Source: Anaerolineae bacterium (GTDB lineage Bacteria; Chloroflexota; Anaerolineae; JACIWR01). Taken from it: a stretch of DNA of 7,204 bases. The stretch spans positions 1 to 7,204 of the forward strand of contig JAGGZG010000382.1 of NCBI GenBank assembly GCA_021162125.1. Reading direction: 5' to 3'. Positions 4,349 through 7,204 of this stretch are shown here, one piece after another. The position numbers and the translations under genes are program-made. The first letter of the stretch is position 1. Each line of letters starts with the position of its first letter. The notes under the pieces are model-generated. The model did no database searches, had not been told where the DNA came from, and saw nothing but the letters and a program-made list of their open reading frames with translations.

Positions 4349-5842
4349 ATGCCCCTCCAGTCGGACGTGATAACTCAAGCCCTGGTACAGGAGCTGCTGG
4401 CCAAAGGCATTGCCGCCGCCCGAGCCGGGCAGCGACGGAGAGCACGGCGCTACCTCTCCCAGGCCACGACCCTCGATCCGACGAATGAGAAAGCGTGGCT
4501 GTGGTTGAGCGGGGTGGTGAACGATTATCAGCTCATGCTGGCCTGCCTGAACAAAGTGCTGGCCCTCAACCCGCACAACCCCCGTGCTCAGGCTGGAGCA
4601 AAGTGGGTGCGCGCCAGGATCGCGGTCCGCGCCCACGCTGGATTGCGTTGGGTGCGTGGCCGCCCGAGACGGCGGACGGACGTGTTCGCCGGCAAGCTGC
4701 CCCCCTGGGTTGCAGAACAGCCTCCTGTACGGCCTGCCCGTACAGAGCCCACTGAGCACCGGCGGTGGACTTGGCTGGCCCTGGCCATCGCCATGATGGT
4801 GCTGCTGATTTTACTGATCCTGCTCGTCGTCCGGCCCGCCGGGGCTGCCGCGTGGTTGCCGTTCCTGGCCACCCCGACTCCCACCATCGCCGAACGCACC
4901 GCTGCCCTGTTCGCCGAATTTGAGGTGGCCTGGGACGAGCGGGATTGGGCCAGCGCCCTGGATTATCTGGCAGAAATCGAGAACCTGGACGCCAGTTACC
5001 CCAAACTGCGCGAGGGCCAGTGGGCAACTCACCTGTTCTGGGGTCAGCAACTGGCAGCGGACGGGCAGTTGGACGAAGCGCTGGCCCATTTCGAGCAAGC
5101 GCTGGAATCCATGCCCGGTGAACCCATCGCCCACTGGGAGCGGACTATCACCGCTCACTACCTGGCTGGCAAGGAACGCTACACGGCGGGTGATTGGGCC
5201 GTGGCCGTGGATCACCTGACGACGGTCTACAAAATGGACCAGGACTTCCACGACGTGCAACCCCTGCTGGCGGACGCGCATTACCAGCTTGCCCGGCAAT
5301 TCCAGGAGGCCGGGCAACTGCCCGAAGCGCAGGCCGAATACGAACGCGCTCTGGAGATCGCACCAGACGGGCAGGACGCACAGGATGGGTTGGCCGAGGT
5401 AGTCGCCCTGCTCACTCCGCCCACCCCTACCCCGACGCCCGTCCCATCCCCGCCGGCCCAGACCGGCAAGCGCATCGAGATCAACCTCACTGAACAGCAC
5501 CTTTACGTCTGGGAGGGCGACCAACTGGTCTACGATTGGGTGTGCTCCACCGGCGGGTACGGCAGCCCGACCGTGCCCGGCAACTACCAGGTCCTGGATA
5601 AGATCCCCAACGCCTACGCCAGCACCTGGGACTTGCAGATGCCCTATTGGCTGGGGATTTACTACGCGGGAACGTTGGAGAACGGCATTCACGCCCTGCC
5701 CATCCTCTCCAACGGCCAGCGTCTGTGGGAGGGCTACCTGGGTCAGAGGGTATCGTATGGGTGTGTGATCCTCAGCACCGAGGCAGCGCGCACTCTCTAC
5801 CACTGGGCAGAAGTGGGTACGCCGGTGATCATCCACTATTGA
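4349..5842 (+). CDS. Membrane TPR protein with L,D-transpeptidase (YkuD) domain
   Basis: A 497-residue protein in five parts. Residues about 12-85 form a cytoplasmic TPR-like unit (LDPTNEKAWLWLSG, LALNPHNPRA). An Arg-rich linker follows at about 88-139. One membrane segment lies at about 140-162 (WTWLALAIAMMVLLILLILL), positive-inside, so the rest is outside. External TPR-like repeats span about 182-355 (QLDEALAHFEQALESMPGEP, QLPEAQAEYERALEIAPDGQ). A Thr/Pro linker at 356-370 leads to a YkuD domain at 374-497. YkuD enzymes cross-link peptidoglycan stems (3-3 links) through an acyl-cysteine. His448 and Cys472 are present, but the usual SHGC reads SYGC (469-472). The fold is otherwise complete (IEINLTEQHLYVWEGDQLV, VPGNYQVLDK). 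Start ATG 4349 has AAGGGA six bases upstream. It leads a likely unit with phoU 50 bases downstream. Cross-linking is probable; the role of the inner TPR unit is unknown. Confidence 0.9.
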   Translation: MPLQSDVITQALVQELLAKGIAAARAGQRRRARRYLSQATTLDPTNEKAWLWLSGVVNDYQLMLACLNKVLALNPHNPRAQAGAKWVRARIAVRAHAGLRWVRGRPRRRTDVFAGKLPPWVAEQPPVRPARTEPTEHRRWTWLALAIAMMVLLILLILLVVRPAGAAAWLPFLATPTPTIAERTAALFAEFEVAWDERDWASALDYLAEIENLDASYPKLREGQWATHLFWGQQLAADGQLDEALAHFEQALESMPGEPIAHWERTITAHYLAGKERYTAGDWAVAVDHLTTVYKMDQDFHDVQPLLADAHYQLARQFQEAGQLPEAQAEYERALEIAPDGQDAQDGLAEVVALLTPPTPTPTPVPSPPAQTGKRIEINLTEQHLYVWEGDQLVYDWVCSTGGYGSPTVPGNYQVLDKIPNAYASTWDLQMPYWLGIYYAGTLENGIHALPILSNGQRLWEGYLGQRVSYGCVILSTEAARTLYHWAEVGTPVIIHY

Positions 5843-5863
5843 TGGCGCACCGGCCCCGCCATC
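5841..5863 (+). other. Stem-loop at the transpeptidase stop codon
   Basis: GATGGCG (5841-5847) and CGCCATC (5857-5863) form a perfect 7-bp stem over a nine-base loop. The 5' arm includes the last two bases of the transpeptidase stop codon. No T-run follows, so it is not a standard terminator. It stands 15 bases before the phoU Shine-Dalgarno sequence and may act as partial attenuator or mRNA stability element between the two genes. Confidence 0.4.
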
Positions 5864-5892
5864 CTGGCCCGACGAATAAGGAGGATCGCTAA

Positions 5893-6549
5893 ATGGCACG
5901 CGAGACGTACAAAGAGCGCCTGGCTGAGCTCCAGGGTGAGCTACTGGAGATGGGGAAGCTGGTGGATCAGGCCATTGCCCTATCTATTCAGGCCCTGGCC
6001 AATCGCGATGCGGCCCTGGCACGGCGGATCATTGACGGCGATGTCCAGATCAACATGGCCTTACGGGACATCGAAGAGAAATGTTTGGTGCTCATCGCCA
6101 CCCAGCAACCGCTGGCCAGCGACCTGCGCACCATTCTGTCGGTGTCCAACATCGCCACCGAGATGGAGCGCATGGGCGATTACGCCAAAGGCATTGCGCA
6201 AATAACCCTGGACATGGCCGATCAACCCCTGCTCAAGCCCCTGATTGACGTGCCGCGTATGGCCAACAAGGGGCGACAGCTCCTCCGCGATCAACTCGAT
6301 GCTTTTATCCGCCGTGACGTGGATGCGGCTCGCCGCCTGAGTGCCGAGGACGACGAGATAGATGCCCTGTACGACCAGGTGTACCGCGAGTTGCTGATTT
6401 TCATGATGGAAGACCCGCGCACCGTCAGCCGGGCGACCCGTCTGCTGTGGGTGGCTCACAACCTGGAGCGCATCGGCGACCGCACCACCAACATCGGTGA
6501 ACGCACGATCTTCTTGGTTACAGGGCAGATCGAGGAACTGAACCCGTAG
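5893..6549 (+). CDS. phoU: PhoU-like phosphate signalling protein
   Basis: A 218-residue cytosolic protein with two PhoU three-helix repeats. The metal-binding ExxxD motif is seen twice, exactly 100 residues apart: EMERMGDY (E92, D96) and NLERIGDRTTNIGE (E192, D196). Other family stretches are EEKCLVLIATQQPLASDLR (61-79) and the C-terminal ERTIFLVTG (203-211). PhoU damps the phosphate response by linking the PstSCAB transporter to the PhoR kinase, and limits phosphate uptake. Start ATG 5893 has a near-perfect AAGGAGGAT (5878-5886). No pst, phoR or phoB gene lies in the window, so it is detached from its usual partners here, following a cell-wall enzyme. They may be elsewhere in the genome, or this copy may be one of several PhoU paralogues. 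Length and motifs are normal. Confidence 0.93.
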   Translation: MARETYKERLAELQGELLEMGKLVDQAIALSIQALANRDAALARRIIDGDVQINMALRDIEEKCLVLIATQQPLASDLRTILSVSNIATEMERMGDYAKGIAQITLDMADQPLLKPLIDVPRMANKGRQLLRDQLDAFIRRDVDAARRLSAEDDEIDALYDQVYRELLIFMMEDPRTVSRATRLLWVAHNLERIGDRTTNIGERTIFLVTGQIEELNP

Positions 6550-6556
6550 CCAACGT

Positions 6557-6589
6557 AGGAACCCGTTTCCTCTGAGGAGATGGGTTCCT
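6557..6589 (+). other. Long hairpin between phoU and the coiled-coil gene
   Basis: AGGAACCC (6557-6564) and GGGTTCCT (6582-6589) pair perfectly. The stem continues inward through a G-T wobble and TTTCC/GGAGA, giving about 14 pairs over the loop TCTGA. It begins seven bases after the phoU stop. The following bases, GGAGGCATAC, lack a T-run, so this is either a T-less terminator or an RNA processing or stability element that reduces expression of the next gene. Confidence 0.55.
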
Positions 6590-6617
6590 GGAGGCATACT
6601 TACCTAGACAGGAGCAG

Positions 6618-7204
6618 ATGATGGATCTGAACCAAGCAACGCAGATGATTACCTGGCTCGACGAGGAGCGCCGGCGCGACAGGGCCGACCTGGTGAAAGC
6701 CCAGCAGCGGCTAGAAGGCCAGGCCGGACAGATCGAGGACCTCACCAGCGCAGTCCAGAGCCTGGAGGGCCGGTTGGCCAGCGCGATGGCCCAACTTACG
6801 CGCATGGAGCGCATCGAGCAGGCGATGGAGCAACTCCGCAACGAAATCGTACTCATGATCCAGAAGCAGGAGGAGGATCGCCAGCGGGCCGAGCGCGAGG
6901 CCGCCCGTGCGCGCCTGATCGAACAGGAGAACCTGTCCAAGACCCTGGCTGACATACGTAAGGACTTATCACGCATCTCTCGCATTGAGGAGGAGCTTCA
7001 GCTTCGCCGTGCCGAAGAGCAACGCCTGGGGGAAGCCACTCTCACCCTCCAGCAGCGCATCGCCGAGGTGGGCAAAGACCTGGAAACCCGCCTGCGGAAT
7101 CTGCCCTACATCGAGGAGCAGCGAGCTCGCGACGCCAGGCGTATCGCCGAATTGCAGGGGGAGACCACCGAACTCCTGAAGCGCACCGAAGCGCAAGCTG
7201 CCAA
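6618..7204 (+). CDS. Coiled-coil protein of unknown function (3' end outside window)
   Basis: The frame is open from ATG 6618 to the end of the window, 195 codons, with no stop. CAGGAG (6609-6614) is the ribosome site; ATG 6621, the next codon, is equally possible. The protein starts MMDLNQATQMITWLDEERRR and is then almost wholly Glu, Arg, Gln, Leu and Ala in heptad-like spacing (RLEGQAGQIEDLTSAVQSLE, EEDRQRAEREAARARLIEQE, EEELQLRRAEEQRLGEATLT). No signal peptide or membrane segment is seen. The only breaks are near GRLASAMAQL and LRNLPYIEEQ. It follows phoU by 68 bases with a hairpin between and is probably read from the same direction. I do not recognise a named family. Similar N-termini with WLDEERRRD seem familiar from Chloroflexota hypothetical proteins, which is memory only. 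A structural or scaffolding role is plausible. Confidence 0.8.
   Translation, partial: MMDLNQATQMITWLDEERRRDRADLVKAQQRLEGQAGQIEDLTSAVQSLEGRLASAMAQLTRMERIEQAMEQLRNEIVLMIQKQEEDRQRAEREAARARLIEQENLSKTLADIRKDLSRISRIEEELQLRRAEEQRLGEATLTLQQRIAEVGKDLETRLRNLPYIEEQRARDARRIAELQGETTELLKRTEAQAA

Noticed and set aside
4811..5899. 362-codon minus-strand open frame opposite the transpeptidase gene
   Set aside because: It is an antisense shadow of a clearly coding G+C-rich gene, with composition unlike a real protein and no family motifs.

Overview
The window is G+C-rich bacterial chromosome carrying seven genes on both strands, with no mobile element, CRISPR array, rRNA or tRNA that I can see. The gene set suggests a member of the Chloroflexota (Anaerolineae-like). 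It includes a DUF4446 protein next to a bactofilin, a TPR-membrane-TPR-YkuD protein with Thr/Pro linkers and a SYGC active site, and a lone PhoU beside a coiled-coil protein. The assignment comes from recognising family style, not from a database search.

Layout from left to right: a striking nested inverted repeat (27-64) and two smaller palindromes precede a MarR-family regulator (193-663, +). It converges on rdgB, the house-cleaning NTP pyrophosphatase (703-1311, -). Divergent from rdgB, and from a good sigma70-type promoter lying over the rdgB ribosome-binding region, runs a two-gene unit: a DUF4446 membrane protein (1379-1882, +) and a bactofilin (1950-2369, +), closed by a stem-loop at 2450-2486. 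A cellulose-synthase-like family 2 glycosyltransferase follows on the minus strand (2492-3982).

The 366-base divergent gap 3983-4348 is dense in signals. It holds a minus-strand promoter for the glycosyltransferase, a strong plus-strand intrinsic terminator that ends no visible gene, an extended -10 promoter for the next gene, and a leader of about 135 bases whose 3' part can pair over a possible Shine-Dalgarno sequence. Downstream on the plus strand lie an L,D-transpeptidase with TPR repeats on both sides of the membrane (4349-5842), a PhoU-like protein (5893-6549), and the start of a long coiled-coil protein that runs off the window (6618-7204). T-less stem-loops stand on both sides of phoU.

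Functionally, much of the window concerns the cell envelope: a bactofilin scaffold, a membrane glycan synthase and a peptidoglycan cross-linking enzyme. rdgB, phoU and the MarR gene are housekeeping or regulatory. No convincing new multi-gene system is visible. The best leads are the nested operator-like repeat, the orphan terminator with its upstream hairpin (possible small RNA), the unusual transpeptidase, and the coiled-coil gene following phoU.
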